The notes under the pieces: generated by a model
What the model was told of the DNA's origin: nothing
What the model saw: the letters and a program-made list of their open reading frames with translations, nothing else
Databases searched by the model: none
In this document: positions 63,138-64,000 of the stretch, piece by piece
Layout of the letters: each line of letters begins with the position of its first letter
Numbering within the stretch: position 1 is the first letter of the stretch
Translations under genes and position numbers: made by a program
Source: Acidobacteriota bacterium
GTDB taxonomy: Bacteria; Acidobacteriota; Terriglobia; Terriglobales; Acidobacteriaceae
Direction of reading: 5' to 3'
DNA: 64,000 nt
Assembly (NCBI GenBank): GCA_021799405.1
Contig: JAJZAL010000002.1
Location: 1 to 64,000 of the forward strand

Positions 63138-64000
63138 TCAAAAGATGATCCGCCCCTCAAATTGCACCGTTCGAGGAAGGTTCGTCTGGTGCCCCACCTG
63201 GCCAAAACCGGGCGAAGACAGGTTCGCGTTCGGCAGTGCAAACTGAGGGTGGTTAAAGATGTCAAAGAACTCTGTACCAAACTTGAATCGCACGCCATGT
63301 GTCAGGTCAAAGTACTTGTTGAATGACATGTCCCAGTTCGCGAGGTTGTCGCTTCGCATGGTGGAATCCACCCGCGACTCGTCTCCAAATGAGTATGGCC
63401 CCGGCTGCGTAAAGCAGGCCGTATTGAACCACTCGTTCGCGCGCGCCGCGCTGTGAGCCGAACCACTCACGCCCTTGTTGCATCCCGTCGCATAATTCGG
63501 GCGAATCGCGCCGGCGCCAAAAATGCTCAGGTTGTTGCCTGCCGCCTGCAGCGCAATCGGCAGGCCGCTGCGAAAGGTCGTGATGCCGTTCACCCGCCAC
63601 CCACCGATCACCGCATTCAGCGCACGGTCGGCATTGCCAAAGTATTGCTGCCCGCGCCCAAATGGCAGGTCAATGCCATAGTTGATCACCAGGTTCTGCG
63701 GCACATCCTGCATGCTCAGCGACTTTTCAGCCTTCAGATTCGTGTAGTCCTGCACCACGCCGAGTCCGCCCTGTCCGTCCTGGAACGAACTGGTGTTGTC
63801 CGTGTTGCTGATCAGTTTGCTGAAGGTATAAGCCACCTGCACAATGCCGTCGTGCTTGAAGTGCTCGATATACGCCAGTTGCAGCGCGTTATAGGTCGAA
63901 TCGCCATACCGTGGCACCGTCTGCAGCACGCCCTGGTACTGCGGGTGCGGCGTCAGCAAGTAGCCTTCCTCAATCGTCCGGGCGCCAAAGGTCGTCCCCG
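63138..64000 (-). CDS. TonB-dependent receptor, C-terminal part only (5' end outside the window)
   Basis: The frame is open from the right edge to a stop at 63138, giving 287 codons of outer-membrane barrel. Oar-type features are DSTYNALQLAYIEHFKHDGIVQVAYTFSKLISNTDN, LPFGRGQQYF, GGWRVNGITTFRSGLP and FFDIFNHPQFALPNANLSSPGFGQV, ending QFEGRIIF with a terminal Phe. It precedes GH32 by 185 bases in the same direction, so its ligand may be a fructan or sucrose-like oligosaccharide. Confidence 0.9.
   Translation of the reverse strand, partial: GTTFGARTIEEGYLLTPHPQYQGVLQTVPRYGDSTYNALQLAYIEHFKHDGIVQVAYTFSKLISNTDNTSSFQDGQGGLGVVQDYTNLKAEKSLSMQDVPQNLVINYGIDLPFGRGQQYFGNADRALNAVIGGWRVNGITTFRSGLPIALQAAGNNLSIFGAGAIRPNYATGCNKGVSGSAHSAARANEWFNTACFTQPGPYSFGDESRVDSTMRSDNLANWDMSFNKYFDLTHGVRFKFGTEFFDIFNHPQFALPNANLSSPGFGQVGHQTNLPRTVQFEGRIIF

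Noticed and set aside
1..64000. CRISPR arrays, insertion sequences, prophage or integron sites
   Set aside because: No spaced repeats, transposase, integrase or phage genes were recognised on either strand.

Overview
The window is GC-rich DNA that looks like the chromosome of an acidobacterium of the Terriglobia type (Granulicella, Edaphobacter, Terriglobus or a relative). The assignment is inferred from gene content: Oar-like TonB-dependent receptors with an N-terminal carboxypeptidase-regulatory-like domain, a PadR regulator next to a large duplicated FtsX/MacB-type permease (the acidobacterial 'ADOP' type), many secreted glycoside hydrolases, an ECF sigma/anti-sigma/DUF4252 cassette and strong GC codon bias. 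No phage, insertion sequence, CRISPR array or plasmid function was recognised.

Layout. 1-8.9 kb: a glycan locus, with GH3 and GH31 enzymes on the minus strand and a divergent TonB receptor; the GH3 gene runs off the left edge. A near-identical 16-bp palindrome lies upstream of GH3 and between GH31 and the receptor. 9-12.5 kb: clpB and hsp20. 12.8-14.8 kb: a four-gene ECF cassette whose genes overlap by 4 to 8 bases. 14.8-18 kb: permease and PadR regulator. 18-19.5 kb: metK with a structured leader. 19.6-26.5 kb: a secreted LolA-like protein, a small membrane protein, recX, an MmcQ/YjbR protein, a 0.7-kb gene-poor stretch with palindromes, a degenerate UvrC-like protein, rpe and a long BamD. 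26.6-37.3 kb: valS-nadC-birA-coaX-unknown-RNA methyltransferase-comEC-HXXEE membrane protein, all on the plus strand.

37.3-49.8 kb: a 12-gene complex I operon on the minus strand, transcribed nuoA-B-C-D-I-H-J-K-L-M-M-N. It has two tandem nuoM genes and no nuoE, nuoF or nuoG. 50-54 kb: tRNA-Cys and tRNA-Gly, a LolD/MacB-type ABC ATPase, a stand-alone receiver protein, a PhzF-like protein, a 1-Cys peroxiredoxin and a second, divergent tRNA-Cys. 54-59.7 kb: a secreted glycosidase-like protein and pstS-pstC-pstA without the ATPase gene pstB. 60-64 kb: a second sugar locus of MFS sugar porter, GH32 enzyme and the 3' end of another TonB receptor, suited to fructan or sucrose use.

How the parts fit: two outer-membrane receptor/hydrolase loci import plant or microbial glycans, complex I recharges the membrane, and the remaining operons are housekeeping (tRNA charging, NAD, biotin, CoA, translation, protein folding). 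Several starts were moved from the longest open frame to an internal codon with a good ribosome binding site; each case is explained in the entry.
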